Origin: Undaria pinnatifida
Taxonomy: Eukaryota > Sar > Phaeophyceae > Laminariales > Alariaceae
NCBI GenBank assembly: GCA_012845835.1
Contig: JABAKD010000009.1
Coordinates: 6,139,324-6,203,323 of the forward strand
Length of the DNA stretch: 64,000 nt
Reading direction: 5' to 3'
Translations under genes and position numbers: made by a program
Notes under the pieces: generated by a model
What the model was told of the DNA's origin: nothing
Databases searched by the model: none
What the model saw: the letters and a program-made list of their open reading frames with translations, nothing else
Part shown: piece after piece, positions 1 to 12,436 of the stretch
Layout: each line of letters starts with the position of its first letter
How positions within the stretch are numbered: the first letter of the stretch is position 1

Positions 1-2872
1 CGTGGTCACAGGACAGGCTCCAGTCACTCTGGACCTGAGGAATACCCCAGGGAAAAACACAAACAACTCAAGGTGGTACACGCATATATATCACAGCTGA
101 CGCAATTCATGCCTCCACCAGAAACATATAAAAAGTGAAATCGGGAGTCAGTCTACGATGTGTCAGGTCCATACCGGTGCATACGTCTCATTACTCGCGC
201 CTGGAAAAACCGACTATGACCGCTTGCCACTCAAGAAAGACTACCACGTATATATTACACGTGGTATCTATCACTACGCATACGCACAACAGACGCAAGT
301 CAATTGGGAAAAAGAAACAAAGAAAGGAAATTAATGGAAAGGAAAGGAAAGAAAAGAGAAGAAAACGAAAAAAAAAACGAAAAAGGAAAGGAAAGAAAGG
401 AAAAGACAAGAAAAGCAAGAAAAGACAAGACAAGGAGCTGAGGAGAGGAAGCAGCGAAAGAAAAAGAGAAAAAAAAATGTCATACATACTGGCAGACCCT
501 AGGAACTGGCTCAAGACGGCATTGGGCTCATAGAGGGTATCAAGTGCATCATCAATGACACTGGGGAGAGAACGCAACATGGCGAAGATGTCAGGGCGGT
601 CTTACGCTATCTTGTGACGGCCATTGGAAGGCCCATAACTTTCAAGACGATGATGGCCAAACCCAGACTTCAGTCTCTTGGGCTGATACGCCTCCGGGGC
701 GACCGGCAATTTGTCTGGTGGTCTGGTGGGATGTCTATGGGTCTGTTTTTTTTTCTTTTTCTTTTTCACACACTTCTACTTTCAAACTTCTGGACAATCC
801 GTGGTCACAGGTGTCGTCCCTTCCCCCCCCCGGTTCTTGCGTTCAAGTTTTTATCGCGGCGCATAGGGTTCATCAATCCCACTGCTCGTCGATTATTCAT
901 CGAGTGTTGCTAACTCACGCCCTCGCACTTTCCGCAAGTCAATTTGTGCACAAGAAAAAGTACCTACGAATTTATACGAGTGTATGCACTCGGCAGGGCT
1001 CGAACTCACGAAATTGACCCATACCAGGCTCGAGGATAACCTGATATCTGAGTCTGGTGTCTTGTACATGTGTCTGTCTGTGGTCTGTCTGTGGTCTGTG
1101 GTCTGAGGTCGGGACACGAAATCCTCATCCTTATTATATACAGTAACACGCTAAGGTGGTCGTGACGTTTTTTTGGATCTTTGAAAATATCTTGGTTATA
1201 ACACCCTCTTCACAAGGCGTCGACTCCTAAGCTCCACTCGGCCTCCGACGGCTTCGCGGTGCCGCCACGTCCCATCCGCACAGCAGCACTACAACGTGCC
1301 GGCGAAAGAATGGGCGTCGGTGCCCCACCTCGGCGAGGGGTTAGCGTGGAAATCGCCCTCCCGGGGACGGCTCGCTTGCCCCCCCCCGCTTTTTCACGTA
1401 CAACAACAACAACATGTCGGTGCCCCACCTCGGCGAGGGGTGAGCGTGGAAATCGCCCTCCCGGGGACGGCTCGCGCCGTGTAGCTTTTTCTACTCGTCG
1501 ATTCAGTCGTAGTTACACGGGGAGCCCGAACCATATAATACAATCACGGCAGCGTAAACATATCGTAGTGGCGTCGTAATGTGATGATGCGTCATGAAAG
1601 TCGTGCATGGTTGAGTTTGTTGTACGTATTATACTATTAACATTAATACTCGTAGTATCATCGTGATATACAAGTGCGAGCGAGAAACCAGCTTTGAGCT
1701 GTGAGAAAGACGCCAACAAGGAGAAACGAACAAACAACTTTGTAAAGACCTACTTCGTATATTAATACTTCAAATGAATTTGAAACTCTTTTCAAAACGA
1801 ACTTGAACTCTCCTTCCGTTTCCCTAAAAAAAGTGACTCGAAGAGTGTGATCTTGAAGGTCTGGAGATACTACTACTCACAGCTCACATCAACGAAGAAG
1901 ATAGATGTGAAAAACACATTACAAAAACGTAATGATGTCGAAGCCTAAGCCAGCGTGCTGTAGCCGTGTGGCGTGTGGGTGCTGTCTGCTGTATGAGCAC
2001 AGGTACAGAACAGACACGCGGCTTACCGTTCTTTTTAGAAACGAAGGATAGCCATGCTCTTGCGGCAAGATCATGAGTAAACAACGCAATGCATGTCGAC
2101 AGCGACCATGTCGATCATAGATCGTCGTTTCGCCGATGTTTTACAGTTTCAACCCGCCCACCCAGAAAAGACCAGCCTCCAAATCTTCATAAAAAAAAAC
2201 GTTGGTTGTTTCAAAAAGTTCAAAGTTCAAAGTTTTTGCTGTTTTGTTTGGCTGTTTGACTTTACTACAACCTCCCACTCACCTGCAGGAAAGAGCTCTT
2301 TTTTTGTTCTGCGGTGCTGCGGTCTGCAACTTCGTTCGATCCTCCGCACACTGCCACCTGGCCACCCGTGCTCTAGGTCGCCGATCGGGTCAACGCCCAT
2401 CCGCCGGCACTCGAAGTTACAGCAAGCAGTATCCAATATTTTCCCATAGCTAAGAGACATGCTGTAACAAGCAACAGCAAAAGCAGCAGCAGCAGGAACC
2501 CGGATCGCTTTTCTGCATCCCACCCAAATCCCCTGTGATTATTTTCGGGCAGCATTTTTTTTCCAACAGCCGAGCAAAAGCAACAGCGGCCCACAAAACA
2601 CCCACACCACCACTGCTTGCACACTGTGTGTGCGACAAGGGGTGGGCAGAGTCGAGCAGATCGAGACCAGCACTTTGTCTTCCTCCGGTGCGGCCCTTCA
2701 TCCACCGGGTTCCTTTGGTTCCTTCTTCTGTCCAAAGGGCGCGGTGCTGCTACGTGTAAGTAGGCAGGCGGTTATACTACAGCAGTCAGGGGAACGGGGA
2801 GAGAAACAAACCTACGTACGATACGTGCGCGATTTTATTTTATTGTAGAGGGTGCTACCTACCTACCCGGAA
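1..2872. other. Region without a supported gene: repeats
   Basis: Holds an A/G-rich tract (330-475), one copy of the dispersed SINE-like family (771-1046) and a 60-bp direct duplication (1318-1377 and 1415-1474). The 2.0-2.8 kb part is mixed composition with only short open frames; a pyrimidine tract ending TTGTAG just before 2,850 could be an acceptor for candidate exon 1 of the PX gene. Confidence 0.6.
771..1046 (+). repeat. Dispersed SINE-like family, copy A
   Basis: About 270 bp shared with copies at 13,590-13,856 (-), 15,703-15,967 (+) and 42,092-42,357 (-). Common landmarks in order: CGTGGTCACAGGTGTCGTCC, GGTTCTTGC, TATCGCG, GGGTTCA, CACTGCTCGTCGAT, CAAGAAAAA, GGGCTCGAACTCACGAA and CAGGCTCGAGGATAACC. 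The GGGCTCGAACTC stretch, read on the other strand, resembles an RNA polymerase III B box. Confidence 0.7.
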
Positions 2873-5800
2873 ATGATAGCAGCAAGCGGGAGGAACGGGC
2901 AGCGGCAGAGACATCTCTCAGGAGGAGGAGAACCCGAGGCACCCCCACCCTATAAGGAACCCTCACCCCCTGCCTCTCCGACCCACACCCAGAGCGGACA
3001 GACCTCCTCATCCGTGCCCACGCGCGCATCCGCGGGAGGCCGCAGCTATCCGCGCCGAGTTAGCAAAGCACCGAGCGCCGGCGAGGCAAGCCTCAACCGC
3101 CACTATAGCGCGGTCTTGGAGGCACTAGAATCGCCACCCGTTGACCTGCCCTCTACCGACCAGGGAGAACTCCCCTCCCACAGCAAGCCCCGGCGAGGTA
3201 CGCCCCTGGTGCAATGGGTCTGGCCTTCTAACGCAACCACTTCTTCTGTGATATCGAAGGCGGGATCGGAGAGCAATAATAGTAACAGCGGTGCATTGAA
3301 CGGAGGAGGGCGTAATAGGTGCTCTCAGGAAAACGAGAAAATGATGATGCCGGGTTTGCATCAGCGCAGGGGAACACGTGAGGCACCGCCGAAGCTATCC
3401 GGTGTGGTCACGGGAAAAGTGTGCGAGCCTGTGCGACCGACGAGGTTGGACCTGAGTGCGAGCCAAGGTAAGAAGCAACGGCAACGGCATAGAGTTGGTT
3501 CAGAGTAGCTAGTACCAGAAAAACGGGGCTTTTTCGAAAGGTTGCGGTGGCATTTCGTTTATTTTTTGTTTGTTGCTTGCTCGGCCTGCTCGCTGGCCTG
3601 CTGTTGCTTGCAAAGTCTCTCGAGGTTCGAGAGAGACGATATGGGCGTTTGTTGTTCCTGCATAATGTGTGTTTTGGTGTTCGGTATGTATGATAGAACA
3701 GGTGAGGCTGCGTTTGCTTTGTTTCATTTTTTCCTTGTTTACGCTGAGAGTGAGGTTGGTTTGTTCGGATTGAAGTCGGACATGTGCCATCTCGAAAACC
3801 TGAGAGGTTCATCACAACGAAAAAACTATCCATACAACAAAATACGAGAGGCAAAACTCATCATCAGCGCTTTCTACTTGATTGTTATAGGGGAGATTTC
3901 TCCCTCTCGCCGTTTTGCTCCTGCCGCTTTTTGCTTTGGCAGGAGAGCGTTGATATTCCTCGGCCAGTCGTTCGAGTACCGGTGATGGGCGGTTGGATGA
4001 GTAGTGGTGCGTCATGAAATTACATCAGCAGCAGCAGTATAATGTGCGCTCGATTCACTCTGTTCGCACCTCTCCAACTTTTGCTGTTGAAAACTGAAAA
4101 TTTATATCCCAACGGCCATGTCCATGTAAGTACCTTCTTACAGACTACCAGGTAGTGCTCCATTTGAGGCTGAGCACCTCAGCATAATCGCGGAACATGG
4201 GCAGGTAGGGTAGGTTCATGATATAGACTATACGCGACGCAATACGACTCGTACATTTCGCAACGCATGTTGGGTTGTTGGTCTGCGACATCATTACTCG
4301 GAGCTCAAGTGCTTTTCCCAGTCCCGCCCGGCGCCAAACAGGAAAGAAAGCGAAGAACAAAGAACACACAAGAGTCGACTGCGGTCACGTGGTAACTGGA
4401 AAATGTTCGAAAACTGATGTCCAACCAGCCAACCAGGAGTACCCTTATCGCCTATTGGTCGCTTTGGGAACCCTGCTGCGAATTCCTGTGATGCGAGCAC
4501 GTGAAACTGACGACACGCGCATACAACAAGCAGTCAGTTCCAGTACATCGGTACACGATAAGAGCATTGCACGTATTTGATTTTACACGACAGTTCAAGA
4601 TCGCGCTTGGCACGTAAGACTAGACTGGATACTACTACTGCTGTGTACTCGTAGCTGTGTAATGTGCGAATGGCACCTGACGTCAGGCGCTTCATATTTG
4701 CTGCACGAGTACGCTAGTACAGCCGTCAGTCATGGTGTTTCGGCCAAACACGAGTACGTGAACAGTCATTTCAGTGTATATGATGGCAATATAGCAGGTA
4801 GGAGGTACATACTGTAGCTGGTAGCTGTAGGTGTCTTATTTTCCGAGTCAGATCCGCGACGATATTCACTGCTGTATACACATGTGTTTGTGTGTTGTCT
4901 TCACGTTTCTTCTATTAATATGACACGTACCCAATATGACCACAGAACACCCAGTGCTCATCCCGATTCTTCATCCAAATGTGGTTAGAGAGTACTGCTA
5001 TGAAACAGAGAAACCCATGATGTCGATGTTGATCTACTGGCATTTCCCGGGTTTTGCATACGTACGTAACTACTTACTGCAGTTTAACTACTTACTGCAG
5101 TTTTCGTGCCGTGTGGCGTGCCAGCAATGACCCGCGAGGCTCTACGTAAATGAGCCGCCGTTTGTCGCCGATGTTGAACCTTGCTAGGCTAGTGCGTTGC
5201 ATTCTTCGAGGCAGGCACCGCAATTCCGTAGTGTTGCATCAGTCTTCGTACCTCGGGAGCCATCGCAGCGTGTACAGTTGTGGTACCGCGTTAGTGCTGT
5301 ATGATAGATATCCTCAAGTGCGGGGCTCCTGTTTAGTGTGGTGAAAACGCTTGTCACGACCTCATCCTACGGAGTACCGCATCAACCCCAGATTGTGCGC
5401 GGTCTCGCTGTAGTGCGGGTTTTGTCGCCTGGCAAGGCACCGCACTCATGAGGGACCGCGACAGAACACGAAAATAAGGGCCGCGTCAACTCCTATTCTG
5501 CGTACTACCTCCACCGTTTGCGCACCGTTTTTTTTTCGTGTGTGCGGCCGAAATAGCAGTATGGTACGGACTTCGTTTTTCAACCTGCAATCAGATGATG
5601 CGCCACTAATCATTAGTATCCAGCCGCTCCCTGCCTATCCCGACCGACTTGCCCACCGCCGCCACCGCCGCCGTTCAATACACCTCGCGCGCACAGGGTA
5701 CCCGCTCTCGTCGCGAGTAATCTACACGGCTAAGGCTAAGGGGAGACACACCAACCCCGCGGACGCCCTCCCGTCCTCGCGCGCCACAGCCTCTGCGGCA

Positions 5801-7106
5801 GCAGCCCCCGCCGCCGCCGCCGCCGCCACAGCACCGCCCCAAACCCCTCCAAGCGTAAAACCTCCAGCGTTAAATCTCCCGCTATCCTTTCCCCTCGACG
5901 CACCGTGGCTCGACAGCGCTGGGCGAGGCACGGGGGGCGGTAGTGGCAATCGCGGCGGCCGTAGCCGAGCCTACAGCTCAAACTCTGCTAGCGCAGCCGG
6001 CTTGCCTAGCCCGCGATACCTACAGTCTACCACGGTGTCGCAGGCAAAGGCGGTAGAACCAGCGTCTAAGAAGCGAGCGGGATCTTTTCGAGTGCGACGG
6101 GCATCGCTGGATGGCAGTGAGACCGAGGGGGGCGGGTCGGGGAGGTGGGGGGGAGGGGTCGGTTGGGGCTCGGGGGGGGGCATGTTGGAGAGCTTGGGGG
6201 GGCTGCTTGGCATTGGGAAGACTGGAGGAGCGGGGGCGGAGGGAACGGGAAGAGAGACGAGGAGAGGGAAGGCGAAGAAGTACTCCAGAGGCGGCGAGAG
6301 CAACACGGTGATGATGGATGGACTGCCCATTTTTTGTAATGGATTGTGGAGGTTTTGTTGTTTGCCGTCGCGGGGGCGGGGACGGGGGCTTTCGGGGGGC
6401 GGGGGGCGGGGGGGTGCTCGGTATGTGGCGTGGCCACGGTTAGCTTAGAGGGAGTTCGTCTTGTAGCATTTGGGTAGAATTCGATTCGGAGTGTTGTTTG
6501 AAAAAAGGTTACGCCGTGCGATTTAAAGGGCGCGCCTGGAACGCGCGAACAACATGGCCTGAAATCGACCGCCTTAGTTGGCGTTAAGTGAGATTCCCGC
6601 GGCAGAAATCAGGTGTGTGAGCGTATGCATGCTTCATTTTCAGGAATCTGATCTAATGAGTGTGCAAAGCGTCAACACAAACGCTCGCCACGCACTTTTC
6701 TCCCCCGTACAGACGTCCAGAGGGAAGCACTATGACAGAACACGACCCCCACCCCCACCTTCACCGCAACCGCTACTCCCCGTCCCAATTTCGACTCCCA
6801 CCCACCCTTACAGCTGCCACTGCCACCCCCCATCTCCCGCCTTGCCCAATCGTGCAAACCCCCGTCCGCACTGTTTTGAAGGGTTGTCGGGCTAGCGTCG
6901 GAGGCAGTAAAGGAGGGGGTAGGGCAGGAAACAAGGTCTTGAGGCGGCTACGAAAATCAAACGATGGGGAGCGCGAGAGCGTGCGGTTCGGTAGCACAAA
7001 GGTCAAGGTTTCGAAGGCTTTGGGTGGCGGTAGTGCTCGGGCGCCGTCGGCGGATGGGCAGGTTCCTGCGCTTAGGGCAACAAGGAGAGATGAGCGGGAT
7101 ATCCTG
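2873..7106 (+). CDS. Candidate N-terminal exons 1-3 of the PX-domain gene (disordered, low complexity)
   Basis: Three long open stretches with coding-like composition: 2873-3467 (ATG to donor CCAAG|GTAAGA), 5595-6420 (acceptor AATCAG|AT, donor GCTCG|GTATGT) and 6713-7106 (acceptor GTACAG|A, donor ATCCTG|GTGAGA). Joined to the PX exons they keep one frame and would give an 887-aa protein. They are Ser/Pro/Ala/Gly-rich, with an Ala run encoded by GCC repeats near 5,805-5,830, a Gly-rich tract at 6,120-6,250 and basic patches such as KVLRRLRKS. No domain is recognised. The link rests only on splice sites and phase: exon 2 has other usable acceptors (5560, 5624), and the exon 3 donor lies inside a tandem repeat. 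They could instead belong to a separate gene. Confidence 0.45.
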
Positions 7107-7740
7107 GTGAGAAAATGTGCCATGTGATCGCGGTTTGACGCATTGACATGCTCTATCTTGGCGAGCTAAGATCCTAATAATAGGAGACCGCGTTTGTTCT
7201 TTTTACCCTCGATTGATTGCCCCTCTGTACTCAAACTAGTATGTTTGGGGCAAGGGGATACCCTGGTGAGCAATTACGCTACCAGTGTGTCGGATACCGC
7301 GGGTTGACTCGTTTTGACTGACCGTCAGCTATGTTCTGTTGAGCAGAGATTCTAGGACGCCGCAGTTTTACGCCTTGAATGATCGGCCCGTTGTAGTATA
7401 ATTAGTATGGTAAGGGGAACGGGTAATTCTGGTGAGCAAATATGCTACGTATCGGTATGTACGACACGGCGATTTGGCCCGTTTTTGAGTGGCCGTCTGC
7501 TCTATCCTGGTCAGCAGATGTGCTAATGATATCATAGGAGACCGCGATTTGACCTCCTGACTAACCGCGTTGCCAAGTCCTGGTGAGCAATTATACTACA
7601 TAGGAGACCGCCGTTTGACCCCTTTTGACTGACCGTCCCGCTATGTCCTGATCAGCGAACAGACTGTGCTAGGAGACCGCGGGTTGAGCTCTTGGCTGAC
7701 TGCCTCTAGTCTAAAATCTAGTGTAATAAGGCCAAAAGAG
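7102..7740 (+). repeat. Degenerate tandem array, unit about 75 bp, first unit containing a predicted splice donor
   Basis: Recurring pieces are CCTGGTGAGCAA (7102, 7261, 7428, 7579), TAGGAGACCGCG (7182, 7527, 7602, 7671) and TTTGACTGACCG. The first CTGGTGAG is the predicted 5' splice site of candidate PX exon 3. A dispersed relative is at 60,230-60,310. Confidence 0.65.
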
Positions 7741-8123
7741 GCCTGGACGCGCCCAAAATGACCGGTCTGCTACTCGTACTCATATCGTTTGTGCAGGTTA
7801 GGAGTGGATGTTTTTGGTGTGCGTGGCGCGCTGTGTTTGTTGTGTTGGGTGTGTTGTGTGGGTGCGTTGGCTATGGGCCTGTGCGTTGTGTAGGTGGTAT
7901 CACAGTGATTGTGTGCGGTTGTATCATAAGCGCTGTTTGCGTTTGTGCCCGTATGTATGAGCGTGCTGTGTGTATGTTGCTTTTGTTTTGGTTTGAGTAT
8001 CTCACACTGCATAGCTCACTGCCAGAATTTTGTTTAGCCCATGGTCACGAAAAGGCACAGGAGCCTACAGATAGGTAGGAGGACAGACCAACACTTACTC
8101 AGTCGGGGCAGTCCCACAACCTG

Positions 8124-8223
8124 TGCACGAAAAGGACACATGTCGCACGAAAAGGACACATGTCGCACAAAAAGGACACATGTCGCACAAAAAGGACACA
8201 TGTCGCGCAAAAAGGACACATGT
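8124..8223 (+). repeat. Five tandem 20-bp repeats
   Basis: Units GCAC(G/A)AAAAGGACACATGTC follow head to tail with no spacers, at 8124, 8144, 8164, 8184 and 8204. Each contains the palindrome ACATGT. Confidence 0.9.
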
Positions 8224-10897
8224 CGCGTACGCATGCATGTGCGTATGATACGTATGTTGGTGTAGCTGTGTTTGTGTGCATGTGTATGCCATGTGTGTAG
8301 GTGTAGCTGTGTTTGTGTGTGGTGTGCGCATTTATGTTCGCGAGTCATGCATGGCTTGGTTGTGCGTTGTGCATGTGTTTCGCGCGTTAGCGCTGTTTTA
8401 TTTTGTTGTAGCCATTGACTACTCTACGATTGCGAAAAGGCACACTGAAAGGGTGCTTCGACGACCGAAGGGAAAATGTTGTCGACACCTCGTTCCTTGT
8501 GCAAATATTTCGTCTTGGCGCCGTTTTTGTTTTTGTTGTTGCTATTGTGGTGATGTTTTGCTGTGTGGTGTTGAGGTGTGGTGATGTTTTGCGGTGTGGT
8601 GTTGGGGTGTGGTGTTTCTTGTTTGCTGTTAAGCTTGTCGCTGTTGTTGTGGTTGTGGTTGTGGTATTGCTGGTGTCATCGTGTGGTTCATTCATTGAGT
8701 GCTGCAGCAAGGTAGCTAGGCTGTCGGTGTAGACAATATGCATATACTGCCGACGGTTCTCTAGCGCTAGTTTTTGAGCGGATCCTTTTGCACGCACCTA
8801 TGAATATACAACACAGGCTACAGCGGTGCATGACAGTACGCACGCCCGTGCATCAGAGTTACCTGCTGCCAATGTACTACCGTATAGCACGCCAGACAGC
8901 ACACCCCACGTCTGGGATGAATTTCATGATCAATTTTCTCCAATTTGAGGAGGGAAAACAACGAAAATGGCGGCGTGGGAATATCCCACCCAGTTTTTTT
9001 TTCCACAGGCGCGTCGTTTGGCTGCTCTCCACGTTGTCGAGAAGATCGGTTCGCGTCGAAATTCGTCTCGGGGTGTGTGTTTTCTTGCGTCATAATGGTG
9101 TGTTGTTCATTTCTTAGTTGCTGGAGGGGGCATAGCAAGTCCGTGCGTCGGAGTGGCTCATGACGTGTTGCAAACTAGGAGTTTGTATGTTGTGGGCGCA
9201 CAGCTGCGCAAGGACGCCGGGCTTGAGCGCGTTGTAGGTTATTAACTCTTTCTTGGCTCATTCCCCCCTGATTTCGTGTAGAATAGGGGTACTCGATTCC
9301 ACTAACACTCGTGCGTTGGGGGTTTCCAAGATAGATGGGCGGGGCCATCTCGAAATATCAAACTTAAGAGAAACCCACAATTGCTTGCGTCACTGAGAAT
9401 ACTCTTGTTTAATAGGTCTCTAGGCCAAATCAACAGTCATATAGTCCGCTCGCTGTGTACATTCTGCTGTACTCGCGTACCTATCCATATGCATCTAATG
9501 AATGGCATGTTCGAATTTACGCGCGTTTCTCCCCTCTTGCTGTATCCAGCGCTATTCCGTACAACACGCAAAATTACACGCCGCCTCGGACTAATTTCGA
9601 CGCTGATTTTCTCGACAATTCGGAGAGTGACAAAACAAGCAGCGCGTATGTGGAAAAAAAAAATCTCGATGGGGTCTTCCCAAAGCCGTCGTTTTCGTTG
9701 TGTGTCCTCCTGGTTCTGGAGAATATCGACTCTGAATTCATCCCAGTGGTTGTGTTTTCGTGCGTGTTATTGTACGGTATGCATCGGTTTTATAGGGAAT
9801 AGGGAACTACCAGGTATCACGTACCTGGTGGTAATTAATGCCGTCCCGTCACATTGAAAACCAGATTTCCCCCTTCTTTCTGAGAGGTCGAATCGTGAGT
9901 TTTACGTGTCGGAGCCGGTTTGGACTTTCTTATTCCATCGGTCAGAATGAACTTCAGATTTTGCCACTTCTTCGAGACGGCGCATATTATTCTTACATGT
10001 GGGAGCCGCGGTGGCAGCTGTCAAGTACCTAGAGTCGGGTAGCCGGAAACGCGCAGGGAGTATCATCGCGATTTGACAGAAACCTCCACGGCCGCAGCAA
10101 GTTGCTGATTTTCCGCCAACCAAAAAAAGACGATATTAACCTAACCTTGGGGTTTATACTGGTATATACTGAAGTATAATGTTGACCTTGGGGTGTACCG
10201 GTATACTTCGTACGTCCGCACCCTTGGGGTATACCGGTATTCAACCTCACCATCGCGGTGTATACCGGTTTACCAGGTGTGTATACCGGTATATGTACCA
10301 GGTGTATAGCATGCAGCGCACAACCTGAACCTTGGAGCATATCGGTAAGCTTGTCCTTCGGGTGTACGTGTATACAGTTCCAGCCTCGGGGAGTTGGGGG
10401 TATTCCGGTGTATCGTAGGTGTACGCATCCGTGACATTCAACCTGACGAGAAAGGGAGTGTTGTCTCGTGTGTTGCTGTGCGTAAAGGAGGCGTTTTTAT
10501 TTACCGTGATGATGGATATCTCTGGCGAATGACAGCTCATCTCCACCAAACTTGCTCTCTCATACTCGTATGTGTCCCGTAATCAAACATGCCTTCCAAA
10601 TATATTATATACCCATTCCCGCTGCACACACCCCAACTTTTTCATGTTCAATTTTTACACGTTGCTGTGCGTGATGGAGGCGTTTTTCCGTAATTATGGA
10701 AAAATAAGGGTCATGGTAATGTCGCTAGGAACCCGCGCAGCAGGAATCTTGTCACCATGTCAACTTGCATGCGTTGGTGGTCGGCCGACGCTTTCAGACA
10801 ACTAGAAGGGGGTTCCCCTCTTGTTGCCAGCGTGAAAAATAGCAGGGCTTTTCGCGGGTCGGATCCATTCTCGCGGGTCTGGTCGAGCCAGGATGAG

Positions 10898-10975
10898 CCG
10901 ACCCGACCCGACCCGACCCGACCCGACCCGACCCGACCCGACCCGACATGACCCGACCCGACCCGACCCGACCCG
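10898..10975 (+). repeat. CCCGA pentanucleotide array
   Basis: About 15 units of ACCCG interrupted once by ACATG. It lies in a flank (10,850-10,990) built from near-inverted GCGGGTC and GACCCGC. Related GGGTCGGGTC sequence lies at 24,840-25,025. Confidence 0.9.
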
Positions 10976-11864
10976 CGAAAAAAAATGTTACGAACATGAC
11001 CCCATTTTGTCGAAGCTTGGATGATACATGTTTTTTTCTTCTTTTTTATCCTCCGGCGGATGGGGAAAAATAAGCTCAAGCTCACCACACTTCAACGTAT
11101 TTTCATACACGTCGTGTGTCGATTTAACTCAATTGCCTTCGCAATCCAGCGCTTGCTGGCGTGTCCTTCGTTTCCCACCATAGCGATAGCGTGAGCTGTC
11201 CCTATCTGCGGTCCAAGTCAATACCCCGGCAGCGCCGGTGTACAAGGATACATCGTACAGCAGTAGTAGGGGCCCCCCAATAAGGCGTTGCTGTGCCCGG
11301 GGCTGCGTGTCCGCCTTATTAGGGGAAGCCCCCTTGTTCATTCTAGGCTTTGAGTGCATTTCCCCAGTCGCGCCAAGCGATTCTGGCCGCCTTGTGTATG
11401 GGTACCACCTTACTCAGACCCCCTCATTAGCGGACCCCTGCTATAAAATCACTGCTTTTGTTGTTGAAACCCTGCTGTTGTTGTTAAAACCCTTTTGGAC
11501 TTGATTAAAGTATCGTGGCCAAAGACGTGACAAGTGCGATGTGATCCACCATCTCCGTCAGTGCGCAGCAGTACGAATGTGACCGATCATGTCGTGCGTC
11601 TGATCGTTGTACCAGGTATTATTAATGCTGCAGTTCGGACACGAAATGTATCACCAATGTCCGAGCAGCGCGCGTCGCTTCGAATGACCGATGCTGTATG
11701 CGTTAGATCGTCATTTTTATTGCTCAATTTTTCCCTCTGAAATCCCAACGGGGTTAGCAATCGTTTTACTCATTAGACCTTAGCACTTATTCTACACTAT
11801 GGTTGGCGCATTATTTGTACGAGACTAATGGAGCCAGCCCTAATATGTGTTTGATTGGGTCGGG

Positions 11865-11897
11865 GTCAGGGTCAGGGTCAGGGTTAGGGTTAGGGTA
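11865..11897 (+). repeat. Interstitial telomere-like tract
   Basis: GGGTCA units grade into GGGTTA units (GGGTCAGGGTTAGGGTTAGG). It is flanked by ordinary sequence, so it is internal and not a chromosome end. A second short GGGTTAGGGTTGGG tract lies near 54,000-54,027. Confidence 0.75.
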
Positions 11898-12436
11898 GAG
11901 TTAGTTGTTTTCGTATCGTACGTATGCCATGATACACAGTTTTTGTTCTTCCCCAGGGTTACGGTAAAGGTAGAGTTCGTTGTTTTCGTATCGTACAGAT
12001 GATACGGTGCACAGTTTTTTTTTCCCCCTTCCTACTCTCCCTTTTCTTCTTTGCGAGTTGTCTGGTGTGCTGGCTTGCATGCGTTTTGCCCTGGTATTCA
12101 TTGCGTTTGGCATGGCATGGCGACATCACCTTGGTTTACTTGCATGGTGTGTCTCTGTATCTTGATTTGTGACCACCTCTAGAAGACATCGGCTCTAGGC
12201 ACGGGCACTGGTTGTGCTGGGTGCAGCTGGGTGGAAATACCAGCTTATTGCGAAGAAAACACACGCACAGTAACCCTCAACCAATACTTGTAGGGTCGAA
12301 CGAGTGGTACGGCGCCCTGCTTTTACTGCTGGAGATACACACACAAACCCACACTACAAAGATGCATGCAATTTTCCCAAAAAAACGCGGGTGCAGTTCT
12401 AACCAATCCTACATTTTTGCCCCAACCCCCCTTCAG

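Larger units (their letters stand above)
7107..12436. other. Putative PX intron 3 (5.3 kb) with several repeat families
   Basis: Contains a degenerate tandem array whose unit includes the flanking splice donor (7,102-7,740), GT-rich sequence (7,800-8,350 and 8,500-8,700), five 20-bp repeats (8,124-8,223), a related inverted pair near 8,920-9,115 and 9,570-9,780, TATACCGG-rich repeats (10,140-10,420), a CCCGA pentanucleotide array (10,898-10,975), a unit of the 95-bp family (11,250-11,450) and telomere-like repeats (11,865-11,897). No supported gene. Confidence 0.6.

Noticed and set aside
191-580. Overlapping 130-codon frames on both strands near the window start
   Set aside because: They lie over an A/G-rich homopolymer-like tract, giving only Lys/Arg or Leu/Phe/Ser runs.
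5971-6437. Pro-rich minus-strand frames opposite candidate PX exon 2
   Set aside because: They are the antisense shadow of the Gly-rich plus-strand stretch, which has matching splice sites; the minus strand has none.
8124-8223. CRISPR-like direct repeats
   Set aside because: Units are 20 bp head to tail with no spacers, inside a eukaryotic intron; this is a simple minisatellite.
10794-11088. Open frames over the CCCGA array
   Set aside because: They are repeat-derived low-complexity translations (RVGSG and PTRPD runs).
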